This document shows, in pieces, positions 38,584 through 49,016 of a stretch of 64,000 nt of DNA (positions are counted from its first letter, which is position 1; each line of letters starts with the position of its first letter). The position numbers and the translations under genes are program-made. The stretch spans positions 1-64,000 of the forward strand of contig JAOLWQ010000001.1 in NCBI GenBank assembly GCA_028342535.1, given 5' to 3'. Under the pieces are notes generated by a model. It made no database searches, was not told the origin of the DNA, and saw only the letters and a list, made by a program, of their open reading frames with translations. Source of the DNA: Methylophilaceae bacterium. GTDB lineage: Bacteria; Pseudomonadota; Gammaproteobacteria; Burkholderiales; Methylophilaceae.

Positions 38584-39585
38584 ATGATTAAAGCCTATGC
38601 AGCAATGAGTAAAGGAAATCCACTTGAATTATTTGAATATGAATCTTCATTGCTAAATTCAAATGAAGTTAATATTAAAGTTCTATCGTGTGGTATTTGT
38701 CATAGTGACATTAGTGCAATCGACGATAGTTGGGGAAAATCCAAATACCCTATGGTTGCTGGACATGAGGTAATTGGTGAAATAATTGAAATAGGGTCAA
38801 ATGTCTCTTTACATAAAATTGGAGATCGAGTTGGTTTAGGCTGGCACTCTGGTTATTGTAATGATTGTGAGCAGTGTAATGCTGGAGATCATAATTTTTG
38901 CAACTCGACAAAAAAAACAGTTTTTAGCCAACATGGTGGTTTTGCTGAACAAGTTACTGCAGATGAAGTAAGCGTAATTCCTATCCCTATTGGTTTAAAT
39001 CATAAGGATGCAGGGCCATTGCTTTGTGGTGGAATTACAGTTTTTACTCCTATTGTTGAATTTAACATCAATAAAAATCATAAAGTTGGAATTATTGGTA
39101 TTGGTGGATTAGGGCATTTAGCACTGAAGTTCTATAAGGCTTTAGGGTGTCATGTTACTACTTTTACCAATTCAGAAGATAAAAATAGTTTACTTAAAAC
39201 ACTTGGGGCAGATGAAATAGTCTCTTCAACAGATAAATCTCAAATAAAGGAACTTGGTTCTAAATTTGATTTAATTATTTCAACTGTAAACATTAAGTTA
39301 GATTGGAATTTATTCCTTAGCACTATTAAACCAAGAGGAAGGCTACATTTTGTTGGTGCAGTTTTAGCTCCTATTGAAACATCTGTTTTTTCTCTTATGG
39401 GAGGACGAAAATCAATTTCTGGCTCTCCTGTTGGAAGCCCGGTGAATATAAAAAAAATGCTGGATTTTTGTTCGGAGCATAAAATCTCCCCTATAGTTGA
39501 ACATTTTAAGTTTGATGATATAAATAATGCAATAGCTAGAGTAAGAGAGAATAAAGTTAGATTTCGGGCTGTATTAACTTGGTAG
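38584..39585 (+). CDS. zinc-dependent alcohol dehydrogenase, YahK/cinnamyl-alcohol type
   Basis: A 333-residue medium-chain dehydrogenase. Catalytic zinc ligands are in SCGICHSDIS and GHEVIGE; the structural zinc site is CNDCEQCNAGDHNFC; the NAD(P) loop is IGIGGLGHLALKF. The pattern fits NADP-dependent aldehyde reductases of the YahK/AdhC type. The physiological substrate cannot be told. It is not a PQQ methanol dehydrogenase and does not mark methylotrophy by itself. It is five bases from the GIY-YIG gene. Confidence 0.9.
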   Translation: MIKAYAAMSKGNPLELFEYESSLLNSNEVNIKVLSCGICHSDISAIDDSWGKSKYPMVAGHEVIGEIIEIGSNVSLHKIGDRVGLGWHSGYCNDCEQCNAGDHNFCNSTKKTVFSQHGGFAEQVTADEVSVIPIPIGLNHKDAGPLLCGGITVFTPIVEFNINKNHKVGIIGIGGLGHLALKFYKALGCHVTTFTNSEDKNSLLKTLGADEIVSSTDKSQIKELGSKFDLIISTVNIKLDWNLFLSTIKPRGRLHFVGAVLAPIETSVFSLMGGRKSISGSPVGSPVNIKKMLDFCSEHKISPIVEHFKFDDINNAIARVRENKVRFRAVLTW

Positions 39586-39589
39586 CATA

Positions 39590-39898
39590 ATGGCTAACTA
39601 TAATGTCAGTGGATTAATTACTCTTGCAGAGCTGTCAAAATTAAAAAAAAATTCTTGGTGTGTTTATATTCTGAAATGTTCTGACAGTACTTACTATACT
39701 GGCATAACTAATAATGTTGAACGAAGAATTCAACAACACAATACTAATAAAGGGGCTAAATATACTAAAGGAAGAGGGCCTTTCTCTTTAGTCTATCAAG
39801 AAAATTGTAAAAATCGTGCTGAAGCAAGTCGGAAAGAATATGAAATAAAAAAATTATCTTTAGCTGGGAAAAATAGCCTTATTAATGCCTATAAATAA
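39590..39898 (+). CDS. GIY-YIG nuclease superfamily protein (UPF0213/YhbQ type)
   Basis: The 102-residue protein contains the single-domain GIY-YIG fold: WCVYILKCSDSTYYTGITNN (the GIY-YIG variant), ERRIQQHN, GRGPFSLVY, and EASRKEYEIKKLS. Family members are small proteins acting on DNA or of unknown role. The N-terminus has about 20 extra residues; an internal start near the Trp is possible. It follows the dehydrogenase gene by four bases. Confidence 0.88.
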   Translation: MANYNVSGLITLAELSKLKKNSWCVYILKCSDSTYYTGITNNVERRIQQHNTNKGAKYTKGRGPFSLVYQENCKNRAEASRKEYEIKKLSLAGKNSLINAYK

Positions 39899-40019
39899 TT
39901 AACATTTTCCTAGAATTGCTTTATTTTCAAATACATATATACTTCGCTCTCGAAAGATTGCCTCTATGATTTATATTGCCAGTCTTATGATTAAATCAAT
40001 ATAAGTATAAGGAATTCAA

Positions 40020-41303
40020 TTGTCTTTTGAAACGTTCGGATTTACGGCTGCAATAAACAAAGCTATTACTGAGTCTGGTTATAAAACCCCAACAGAGATA
40101 CAAAAAAAATCAATACCTGAGATACTGCTCAATAAACATATATTAGCATCTGCTCAGACTGGTACCGGTAAAACAGCTGCATTCGTTCTTCCTATTTTAG
40201 AATTACTCCTCAAGGATAAGAATAAAGTTAGAGGGCCTCGCGTCCTAATCGTTAGCCCAACTAGAGAGCTGGCAAATCAAATTACTGATAGCGTAAAAAA
40301 ATATGCACGTTACACAAATATTAACTCTGCAACAGTAGTTGGAGGGATGTCATATAAGTTACAAAATAAGCTTCTTTCAAAACCACTAGATATTTTAATC
40401 GCAACTCCGGGACGACTTCTTGACCTATTTAAACAGGGTAAGATTAAATTCAAAGATACTAAAATTATGGTTCTTGATGAAGCAGACAAAATGCTTGATA
40501 TGGGATTTGTGCCTGATATACGAAAGATTTTTAATGCAACTACTAAACAACAGCAAATGTTAATGTTTTCTGCAACACTAGATAATGCCGTGTCAAAAAT
40601 TGCTAGTGAATTTTTAACTAACCCATTAACAATATCAATTAAACCAGATACTAAGGGGCACAGCAATATTCAACAATCTTTATATTATGTAGATAATCAA
40701 CTTCATAAACAAAACCTTCTTAAGCACTTCCTTGCTGATCAAAATTTAAATCAAGCAATAATTTTTACTGCAACTAAAAGACAAGCAGATAAGCTTACTG
40801 ATGACCTATATCATTCTGATTTCAAAACTGCTGCGCTTCATGGAGATATGTCGCAGGGATCAAGAACTAAAACAATAAACCGCTTTAAGAGAAATGAAAT
40901 TAAAGTCCTTGTTGCAACTGATCTAGCCTCTAGGGGAATTGATGTAAAAGATATTACACACGTGTTTAACTATGATATGCCTAGATTTGCAGAAGATTAT
41001 ATTCACAGAATTGGTAGAACAGGTCGTGCTAACAAAAAAGGTCTCGCTTTAAGCTTTGTATCGCCAACTGATAGAGAACATTTGAAAAAAATAGAGCGCT
41101 TTACTGGAATGAAAATTGAAATTAAGGTTATTGCCGGTATGGAGCCAACGAGAAAAGCTTCCGAACATACAGAAAAGAAAAAAAGAGGTGGTGGTAGTTT
41201 TTTTAATAAGTCGAAAAGAGGCTTTGATAAATCCAAAAAGACTTTTAAAAATAGAGCAAATGCAAAAAAAAGGATACACAAAAAACCAGCTGCTTCTGCT
41301 TGA
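40020..41303 (+). CDS. rhlE: DEAD-box RNA helicase, RhlE type
   Basis: RhlE-like helicases act in ribosome assembly and RNA decay. The 427-residue protein has the Q motif (GYKTPTEIQKKSIP), AQTGTGKTAAF, PTRELANQI, VLDEADKMLDMGF, FSATLD, and HRIGRTGR, then a basic low-complexity tail from about residue 375. The start is TTG at 40020 with an AAGGA site six bases upstream, giving MSFETFGF as in other RhlE proteins. Confidence 0.93.
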   Translation: MSFETFGFTAAINKAITESGYKTPTEIQKKSIPEILLNKHILASAQTGTGKTAAFVLPILELLLKDKNKVRGPRVLIVSPTRELANQITDSVKKYARYTNINSATVVGGMSYKLQNKLLSKPLDILIATPGRLLDLFKQGKIKFKDTKIMVLDEADKMLDMGFVPDIRKIFNATTKQQQMLMFSATLDNAVSKIASEFLTNPLTISIKPDTKGHSNIQQSLYYVDNQLHKQNLLKHFLADQNLNQAIIFTATKRQADKLTDDLYHSDFKTAALHGDMSQGSRTKTINRFKRNEIKVLVATDLASRGIDVKDITHVFNYDMPRFAEDYIHRIGRTGRANKKGLALSFVSPTDREHLKKIERFTGMKIEIKVIAGMEPTRKASEHTEKKKRGGGSFFNKSKRGFDKSKKTFKNRANAKKRIHKKPAASA

Positions 41304-41305
41304 TT

Positions 41306-41794
41306 TTAATCTAGTGATGCAAGATCTGCTATTGAATAAACACCAGTTGGACGATCTTTTTCTATCTCCCAAGTTTTTTCTCTCACAATACAACAACGAT
41401 CACGATTAATATCTGATACCCCGAATTTTAATTTTGAATTTGGAATTACTCGGTAAATATGTCTCTCTATACCATCGATTGTCTCAGGAGCATCGTCATG
41501 TTTACAGAATAACAATACATTCTGTTTCCGTCCCTCAGTTTGTCGCACACAAGCTAAATCTTCTCTTCCAATTTCTTTTAAATGATTCTCTAATTTTTTT
41601 ATTTCATCATCTGTTATTGGCTCTTTTTTAAACAAGCTAATTCTTTTTACTATAGAAATCGCGTTTGCATGTATTTTTTGTTTATTTAATATTTGTGGAA
41701 TAAAACGAGTAACCCAAACCATTGAATCTTTTGAGTCTTTTAAATTAGAAACGAGTTCCTCCACAGGATATTTTGTTAAAATTGGTGGGCGCAT
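41306..41794 (-). CDS. hypothetical protein, 162 residues, no recognised family
   Basis: A soluble, charged protein with no signal peptide or membrane helix. Notable segments are MVWVTRFIPQILNKQKIHAN, CVRQTEGRKQNVLLFCKHDD, and RDRCCIVREKTWEI. A TATAAT box at 41812-41807 lies 12 bases before the ATG and no ribosome site is visible. It ends two bases from the convergent rhlE. Length, clean codon structure and its own -10 box argue that it is real. Confidence 0.65.
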   Translation of the reverse strand: MRPPILTKYPVEELVSNLKDSKDSMVWVTRFIPQILNKQKIHANAISIVKRISLFKKEPITDDEIKKLENHLKEIGREDLACVRQTEGRKQNVLLFCKHDDAPETIDGIERHIYRVIPNSKLKFGVSDINRDRCCIVREKTWEIEKDRPTGVYSIADLASLD

Positions 41795-41911
41795 ATAATT
41801 ATCATGATTATAAAGTTAGATATTAACAATATACAAGTAAATATGACACTACTTTAATATTAAATATCGATAATATTTTGAATCTTTATCAATATAGCTT
41901 ATCCTACCAAC

Positions 41912-42244
41912 GTGTCTTATCTTATAAAAATTATTATTGCTGTTGCAATCATTGTAGCAGCTACAGAATTAAGTAAAAAAAGTACTTCGTTAGCTGCAAT
42001 TTTACTTGGTCTTCCTATTGTTTTATTTACATCTTTTACTTTTATTTGGGAAGAATCTAAAGATGTTAATAAAATAGCTTTATTGACACAAGAAACCGTT
42101 ATTATCCTTTTAGCTGGTATTCCCTTTTTATTTCTACTCACTTGGCTTTTAAAAAACGGTTTCAATTATTATCTGGCTCTTGGGTCTGCATGTGCAGGAA
42201 TTATTATAGTTACGCTCATTATTCAGCGATTTTTTTTACAATAA
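41912..42244 (+). CDS. DUF3147 family membrane protein
   Basis: A 110-residue integral membrane protein with four predicted helices: IKIIIAVAIIVAATELSK, LAAILLGLPIVLFTSFTF, ETVIILLAGIPFLFLLTWLL, and LALGSACAGIIIVTLII. The ELSKKSTSLAAILLGLP segment matches what I recall of DUF3147. It starts with GTG and lacks a clear ribosome site. The gene ends at a bidirectional terminator. Function unknown. Confidence 0.78.
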   Translation: MSYLIKIIIAVAIIVAATELSKKSTSLAAILLGLPIVLFTSFTFIWEESKDVNKIALLTQETVIILLAGIPFLFLLTWLLKNGFNYYLALGSACAGIIIVTLIIQRFFLQ

Positions 42245-42272
42245 AAAAAGGCTCCAATGGAGCCTTTTTTTT
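42243..42272. terminator. bidirectional rho-independent terminator
   Basis: The stem AGGCTCC / GGAGCCT with loop AAT has an A-run before it and a T-run after it. It serves the DUF3147 gene on the plus strand and the 78-residue membrane protein on the minus strand. Confidence 0.9.
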
Positions 42273-42295
42273 GTTTCTAAATTACTTAAATGAGA

Positions 42296-42532
42296 CTATT
42301 TGCGTGATTTCCAAATAGAATATAATACCCATAATGCTACTAAGCCAATAAGTCCTTGGCTACCGAGCGTATCTAGGATACCTGATACATTACCGATAAC
42401 ATCGGTTGATCCAAGAAATGGTACATTCGCTGATCCCATTAAGATTTGAAGTGCAATTGCTAATGCTGCAAGACTTATTGCAGTTTCTGCAAGTCCAGCA
42501 GACCACTTTCTAATAGTTCCTAATATATCCAT
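42296..42532 (-). CDS. small membrane protein of unknown function (78 residues)
   Basis: Two predicted membrane helices (ETAISLAALAIALQILMG and GLIGLVALWVLYSIW) flank a glycine-rich middle (SANVPFLGSTDVIGNVSGIL). There is no signal peptide. The ribosome site AGGAGA is one of the strongest in the window, codons are visibly less A/T-rich than in the neighbours, and a strong terminator follows, all suggesting high expression. I do not recognise the family; a holin-like or pore-forming role is only a possibility. Confidence 0.8.
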   Translation of the reverse strand: MDILGTIRKWSAGLAETAISLAALAIALQILMGSANVPFLGSTDVIGNVSGILDTLGSQGLIGLVALWVLYSIWKSRK

Positions 42533-42557
42533 TCTTATTTCTCCTGTTGTAAAAAAA

Positions 42558-42597
42558 AAGTTTAAACTTTCATCTCTTTAAACTTGAACAAAGTATA
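42558..42597 (-). promoter_or_regulatory. candidate promoter and leader hairpin of the small membrane protein
   Basis: On the minus strand TATACT is at 42597-42592. No -35 consensus is seen at the right distance. The leader can form AAGTTTAAA (42585-42577) paired with TTTAAACTT (42566-42558), with a 10-base loop and nine T residues running through the 3' arm and beyond, a weak terminator-like fold upstream of the ribosome site. Confidence 0.5.
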
Positions 42598-42615
42598 GCT
42601 GTTTTTTTTAGTAAA

Positions 42616-42666
42616 AAATACTATATATTGTGATAAATTTTTAAAATTTTACTATATATAGTATTT
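42616..42666. repeat. inverted repeat and 14-bp perfect palindrome
   Basis: AAATACTATATA at 42616-42627 is the exact inverse complement of 42655-42666, with 27 bases between. The right arm overlaps the 14-base perfect palindrome TACTATATATAGTA (42650-42663). The left arm falls on the -35 position of the TATACT promoter, which makes an operator plausible. The stretch is A/T-rich, so chance is a real alternative. Confidence 0.6.
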
Positions 42667-42720
42667 ATGGAGTATAATTTGAGGTTCCCCCTTAATTTAA
42701 TTTTTTGATTGAATATTAAT

Positions 42721-43797
42721 TTATTTCAATTTTATGGAATGTTTTTCTACAACTATTTGAATATCTTTTATTACTTCTTCTTCCCCTTGAGCATACTTGT
42801 CTGCCATCATGAACAGTTTAGTAAATAAGATTGCTTCATCTACCTCTTGTATAAGTTTAAAGTGTTTTGCATTATTTAATTTTATATTCCAAGCATTCCT
42901 AACCGCTCTCCAAAAAATATGAGTTTTTTTCCAATAATCTTTTCCTGCCTGCCAGTTAAATTCTTTTATTCTTTCATATCTTGCTATCCCTATTTCCTTC
43001 GCTAGTACTTTTTGATTTTTATTTAATACTACTTTTTTATTATTTTGTTCATGAACCCAGCCTGTAGGGGTAATCGTTTGAATGTTGTACCCAATAAGCA
43101 CATCATAATCATCTCTTATTGAAAATTCTCTTCTTGGAAGCGGTCGCCAAGTTTCCTTACTTGTCCATGAAGAATAATTTTCATAATGAACCCATTTACC
43201 ATAACTTTGATATCTTGGAGTATCGTCGACTTGATAGGCGGATTGTGACCATGAGCCTTTTTTTTCACCCCAAGGTATTTTATTTTTTATCCATGTCTCA
43301 TCACCAGCATAAGTGTCAATTACACTATCTTCGTATTTCCAATCTTGTCTCCAATGTTTCATCACAACTGGATCTGAAATTGAGCCATCCTCTTGTTTAA
43401 AATACATAACAATTATGTGCTGTAAGCTTATAAAATTTTTCTCTTCATCTACTACTTCAACGAATTCAGTGGCCCAAGATTGATAAGGTTTTTTTGGTTG
43501 ATAATTTCCCTCAAACCCCATAGTCTCCATAAAATCGAAATATGCTCTATATTTTCCTTTCATTGCTAAGATTGCCAACCTGTCTTTTTCGAACTTTGAT
43601 AAATTTGGATCTTGAAGAAGTTTCCAAGATGAGCTTGGCTCAGTATCTAAAGTGACTGCAGGACCAGTTGTTGTTCCACCTCTTGGTATCTTTAAATTAG
43701 AGTCTTGTAAATGAGTCCAACCAAATATATAACTATATTCATTTCCGTATGTAAGAAAGGAAATCGTTAATAGAATTACAAACATAATATTTTTCAT
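42721..43797 (-). CDS. exported DUF6607-family protein
   Basis: A 358-residue protein with a signal peptide (about 1-18, MKNIMFVILLTISFLTYG). Conserved-looking segments include RGGTTTGPAVTLDTEPSSSW, KDRLAILAMKGKYRAYFDF, PYQSWATEFVEVV, SLQHIIVMYF, and VVMKHWRQDWKYED, which match my memory of DUF6607. Many tryptophans and tyrosines suggest a compact periplasmic fold. Function unknown. It lies 48 bases downstream of glmS with no terminator seen between. Confidence 0.78.
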   Translation of the reverse strand: MKNIMFVILLTISFLTYGNEYSYIFGWTHLQDSNLKIPRGGTTTGPAVTLDTEPSSSWKLLQDPNLSKFEKDRLAILAMKGKYRAYFDFMETMGFEGNYQPKKPYQSWATEFVEVVDEEKNFISLQHIIVMYFKQEDGSISDPVVMKHWRQDWKYEDSVIDTYAGDETWIKNKIPWGEKKGSWSQSAYQVDDTPRYQSYGKWVHYENYSSWTSKETWRPLPRREFSIRDDYDVLIGYNIQTITPTGWVHEQNNKKVVLNKNQKVLAKEIGIARYERIKEFNWQAGKDYWKKTHIFWRAVRNAWNIKLNNAKHFKLIQEVDEAILFTKLFMMADKYAQGEEEVIKDIQIVVEKHSIKLK

Positions 43798-43845
43798 AAC
43801 TTATGGACTTAATATATTTGTTAAAGTTTCTTAGTGTTTAATTTA

Positions 43846-45675
43846 TTACTCTACGGTTACAGACTTAGCAAGATTTCTTGGCTTGTCAACATCTGTTCCT
43901 TTTCGTAAAGCAACATGATATGCAAGTAACTGAATGGGGATTGAATGGATAATAGGAGATAAAACACCTGTATGTCTTGGAGCTCTTATAACCTTAATGC
44001 CCTTGCTTTCAATGAAATGGCTATCAGCGTCTGCAAAAACAAATAATATCCCTCCCCTTGCTTTTACTTCCTGCATGTTGGATTTTACTTTTTCTAATAA
44101 TGAATCGTTTGGGGCAATTACAACTACTGGCATGTTTTTATCAACTAACGCTAATGGCCCGTGTTTTAATTCGCCAGCTGGGTAAGCTTCAGCATGAACA
44201 TATGAAATTTCTTTTAACTTCAGAGCTCCTTCCAATGCTATAGGATAGTGAATACCCCGTCCTAAAAATAAAGCGTGCTCTTTATTCGAAAAGTGTTTCG
44301 CCCATTGTTTAATTTGAGGTTCTAAATTTAATGCAGATTGAATGCCTCCAACTAAGCATCTTAAATCTTCCAAATATTTCTTTTCTATTTTTTTATTTAT
44401 GAGTTTTTTATTCTTTGCTAATGTTACCGTCAAAATAAATAGTGAAACTAATTGAGTTGTAAACGCCTTTGTAGATGCAACCCCAATTTCAATTCCAGCC
44501 CTAGTATAAAAAACTAAATTAGAAGCTCTTGCTATCGCACTTTCTTGAACATTACAAATTGCTAATGTTTTTTTATGCCCAATTTTTTTAGCATGCTTGA
44601 GTGCCTCAATAGTGTCTAGTGTTTCCCCTGATTGTGAAATAGTGATAACTAATTGATTTTTGTTAGGTACCGATTTTCTATAACGGTATTCACTTGATAT
44701 TTCTATTGATGTTGAAATTTGAGCTATATCCTCAAACCAATATTTAGCAGTCAATCCAGCATAATAACTTGTCCCTGCTGCAAGAATTAAAACGCTATCT
44801 ATATTTTTAAAAATATTTTTAGCTTTATTCCCAAATAATGAATGATCAAATTTATTATTATCAATAACAGCTTCAATAGTGTCCCCTAAAGCTCTTGGTT
44901 GCTCATAAATCTCTTTTTGCATAAAATGATTATGTGGGCCTAAATCCATAGATGATATTTTTACCTTACTATGGTTTATTTTTCTAGTGACCTTCTTTAG
45001 CTTGCTACTAAATATATCAAGTGACGTTTTAGAAATCCTAGCTAGATCACCATCTTCAAGGTAAATTATCTTTCTTGTAATCCCTAACAGAGCACTAATA
45101 TCTGATGCAATAAAATATTCTGATTGACCCTGACCAATAATTAATGGGCATCCTAGTCTTGCACAAATTAATTCATCCTTATTGTCAACGGAAATCACAG
45201 CAATGGCATAAGCCCCGACTAAGTCTTTAGTTGCTAATTGGGTTGCCTTTAATAAATTCTTCTTACTTTGATAATAATAATGAATTAAGTGTGCTATGAC
45301 TTCAGTGTCAGTTTCAGAATCAAATTTATAACCTAATTTTTTTAATCGAATACATTGTGATTCGTGGTTTTCAATTATGCCATTATGAACAACAGCAATT
45401 TGATTGTTAGAAACATGTGGGTGAGCATTGTCCTCTGTTACCCCCCCATGAGTAGCCCATCTTGTGTGTCCAATTCCTAAAAAACCTTCTAATTTATTTT
45501 TTTTTGCCTTGGTTTTAATTGAATTAACTCGCCCAATAGATCTTATACGACGAATTGTTCCATTTAATATTGCAATACCGGCCGAATCATAGCCTCGATA
45601 TTCTAAACGTTCTAAACCTTCTATTAATGAAGGTAAAACATTTTTATTTGATATACCTGCAACTATTCCACACAT
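43846..45675 (-). CDS. glmS: glutamine-fructose-6-phosphate aminotransferase (isomerising)
   Basis: GlmS makes glucosamine-6-phosphate from fructose-6-phosphate and glutamine, the entry to peptidoglycan amino sugars. The 609-residue protein has the N-terminal nucleophile Cys2 (MCGIVAG), the GHTRWATHG motif, two SIS domains ([18 protein letters not shown]) and the invariant C-terminus [15 protein letters not shown]. It follows glmU by three bases. No glmS ribozyme sequence is seen, as expected outside Firmicutes. Confidence 0.98.
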   Translation of the reverse strand: MCGIVAGISNKNVLPSLIEGLERLEYRGYDSAGIAILNGTIRRIRSIGRVNSIKTKAKKNKLEGFLGIGHTRWATHGGVTEDNAHPHVSNNQIAVVHNGIIENHESQCIRLKKLGYKFDSETDTEVIAHLIHYYYQSKKNLLKATQLATKDLVGAYAIAVISVDNKDELICARLGCPLIIGQGQSEYFIASDISALLGITRKIIYLEDGDLARISKTSLDIFSSKLKKVTRKINHSKVKISSMDLGPHNHFMQKEIYEQPRALGDTIEAVIDNNKFDHSLFGNKAKNIFKNIDSVLILAAGTSYYAGLTAKYWFEDIAQISTSIEISSEYRYRKSVPNKNQLVITISQSGETLDTIEALKHAKKIGHKKTLAICNVQESAIARASNLVFYTRAGIEIGVASTKAFTTQLVSLFILTVTLAKNKKLINKKIEKKYLEDLRCLVGGIQSALNLEPQIKQWAKHFSNKEHALFLGRGIHYPIALEGALKLKEISYVHAEAYPAGELKHGPLALVDKNMPVVVIAPNDSLLEKVKSNMQEVKARGGILFVFADADSHFIESKGIKVIRAPRHTGVLSPIIHSIPIQLLAYHVALRKGTDVDKPRNLAKSVTVE

Positions 45676-45678
45676 AAT

Positions 45679-47031
45679 TTAATTCTTCTTTGGCTTTTCC
45701 CATCCTGGGATACTTGTTTGTTTCGTTCGAGATAAAGATAATTCATTTGCTGGTGTATCTTTTGTTATCGTTGACCCAGCTCCTATCGTTGACCCAGCTC
45801 CTATTTTAACTGGTGCTACGAGTTGTGAATTTGAACCAACAAAAACATTGTCTTCAATAATAGTTTGATGTTTATTAACACCATCATAATTACATGTAAT
45901 TGTTCCTGCACCAACATTTACGTTACTCCCAACAATACTATCTCCAATATAACTTAAATGGTTTATTTTAGTACCGGCTCCAATTTTTGAATTCTTTATT
46001 TCTACATAATTACCAATATGAACATCTTTATTAGTCTCAGTACCAGGTCTTAATCGAGCATAAGGGCCAATAATATTATTGGTGCCAACCTTAGCAGAAT
46101 CTATATGAGAATATGGCTTTATAATTGTATTATCAGAAATTACACTATCTTTTATATGGGTATATGCTCCGATTTTTACGTTGCTCCCCACTTTAACATT
46201 GCCCTCAAAAATACACCCGACATCAATTTCTACATCCAAATCACACTTTAGGTCACCCCTAACATCGGTCCTAGAAGGATCTAATAAAGTAACTCCTTGC
46301 TCCATCAATAAATTAGTTTTTGTATTTTGCAAAGCCCTCTCCATCATTGCTAATTCAATTTTGGTATTTACCCCTGAAATTGTAATTTCAGCCTTAGCTT
46401 CATGTGATCTGATCTTAATTTTTTCTTTTCTAGCTAAAGCTACTATATCAGTTAAATAATATTCTTTTTGAGAATTATTATTTGATATTAGTGGCAACCA
46501 ACTAATTAGCTTATTTGTATCAACGCACATTATTCCAGTATTGATTTCAGTAATTTTTCTATCTAAATCATCACAATCTCTTTCTTCTACGATCTCTTCA
46601 ATATTATTTTCAATTCTTTTTATCCTGCCATACCCTATTGGGTTACTTTTATTAAAAGTTAATATCCCCAAGTTATTATCTGTTTTTTTTATAAGTTGTT
46701 TTAAGTCGTTTAATTCAACCATCGGCACATCCCCATATAAAATAATTGTTTGGGATCCTTTTAAATAAGGAATTGCATATTTAACTGCATCACCTGTACC
46801 TAATTGTTCTTTTTGAATTATCCAATTTAATTTTTCGTGTGAAAAAGCAGTCTTAACTTCTTTTGATTTATAGCCTACGACTATATTTATATTATCTGGG
46901 TTAAAGCTCTTTGCAATATCAATAACATATTGCAACAAAGGTTGATTTGCTAGGTTGTGTAAAACTTTCGGGTAATCGGAAAACATTCTAGTGCCTTTTC
47001 CAGCAGCTAAAATAACTACACTTAATGACAT
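45679..47031 (-). CDS. glmU: bifunctional UDP-N-acetylglucosamine pyrophosphorylase/glucosamine-1-P acetyltransferase
   Basis: GlmU makes UDP-GlcNAc. The 450-residue protein has the pyrophosphorylase domain (LAAGKGTRMFSDYPKVLH, LYGDVPM) and a left-handed beta-helix acetyltransferase domain with hexapeptide repeats and the NYDGVNKHQTIIEDN motif. It is downstream of the atp operon terminator and paired with glmS. Confidence 0.97.
   Translation of the reverse strand: MSLSVVILAAGKGTRMFSDYPKVLHNLANQPLLQYVIDIAKSFNPDNINIVVGYKSKEVKTAFSHEKLNWIIQKEQLGTGDAVKYAIPYLKGSQTIILYGDVPMVELNDLKQLIKKTDNNLGILTFNKSNPIGYGRIKRIENNIEEIVEERDCDDLDRKITEINTGIMCVDTNKLISWLPLISNNNSQKEYYLTDIVALARKEKIKIRSHEAKAEITISGVNTKIELAMMERALQNTKTNLLMEQGVTLLDPSRTDVRGDLKCDLDVEIDVGCIFEGNVKVGSNVKIGAYTHIKDSVISDNTIIKPYSHIDSAKVGTNNIIGPYARLRPGTETNKDVHIGNYVEIKNSKIGAGTKINHLSYIGDSIVGSNVNVGAGTITCNYDGVNKHQTIIEDNVFVGSNSQLVAPVKIGAGSTIGAGSTITKDTPANELSLSRTKQTSIPGWEKPKKN
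45767..45802. repeat. 18-bp perfect tandem duplication in glmU
   Basis: ATCGTTGACCCAGCTCCT occurs twice head to tail and encodes two adjacent GAGSTI hexapeptide rungs. It keeps the frame and fits the beta-helix, so it is a benign repeat of a coil. Confidence 0.9.
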
Positions 47032-47060
47032 TTATTTTCCTTTTTTCTTTAAGTATAAAC

Positions 47061-47086
47061 AAAAAAAACAGCAAACTGCTGCTTTT
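47061..47086 (-). terminator. rho-independent terminator of the atp operon
   Basis: On the minus strand CAGCA-GTT-TGCTG is followed by a T-run of eight and preceded by A residues. It lies between atpC and glmU. Confidence 0.82.
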
Positions 47087-47107
47087 TGTAAATACTAAAT
47101 TAGCGGG

Positions 47108-47527
47108 CTATTTTTTTCTTAACTTTTCAATAGCTCGAATCTGTGCCACTGCCTCTGCTAATTCTGCCTCTGCTAGAGCAAAATCTATATCACTTCCTTT
47201 TTTAGCTAAAGATTCTTCAGCTGATTTTTTGGCAGCTTTTGCTTTCGTTTCATCTAAATCTTTACCTCGAATAGCTGTATCGGAAAGAATAGTGATATGT
47301 CCTGGTTGAACTTCCAATATTCCACCAGAAATAAAAATTAGATCCTCATTTGCTTTATCAAGCATCTTGATTCTAACTGAGCCAGCTTTTAATAAAGTAA
47401 TCATTGATGCATGATTTGGATAAATACCTACTTCGCCCATTTGGGCTGGGGCTACAACGAACTCAGCTTGCTCAGAAAGAATTGATTCTTCTGCGCTTAC
47501 TACATCAATTTGAATTGTATTTGCCAT
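47108..47527 (-). CDS. atpC: ATP synthase F1 subunit epsilon
   Basis: Epsilon couples the rotor to the catalytic head and can inhibit hydrolysis. The 139-residue protein has the N-terminal beta-sandwich (IQIDVVSAEESILSEQAEFVVAP, GEVGIYPNHASMITLL) and a C-terminal helical hairpin rich in Ala/Glu/Lys. It is the last gene of the atp operon, 15 bases after atpD. Confidence 0.96.
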   Translation of the reverse strand: MANTIQIDVVSAEESILSEQAEFVVAPAQMGEVGIYPNHASMITLLKAGSVRIKMLDKANEDLIFISGGILEVQPGHITILSDTAIRGKDLDETKAKAAKKSAEESLAKKGSDIDFALAEAELAEAVAQIRAIEKLRKK

Positions 47528-47542
47528 TAGTTACCTTAAATA

Positions 47543-48967
<1,425 letters not shown>

Positions 48968-49016
48968 TTATTTATCCTTACTCATCTAAATTAATTAATA
49001 TTAAATTCAAAAATTT

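Noticed and set aside
39976-40005. TTGCCA-18-TATAAG as an rhlE promoter
   Set aside because: The predicted start site would fall inside the AAGGA ribosome site of rhlE, so it is unlikely to be the working promoter.
45767-45802. 18-bp perfect tandem duplication in glmU as a possible contingency locus
   Set aside because: It encodes two normal GAGSTI rungs of the left-handed beta-helix; the frame is kept and the pattern is usual in GlmU.
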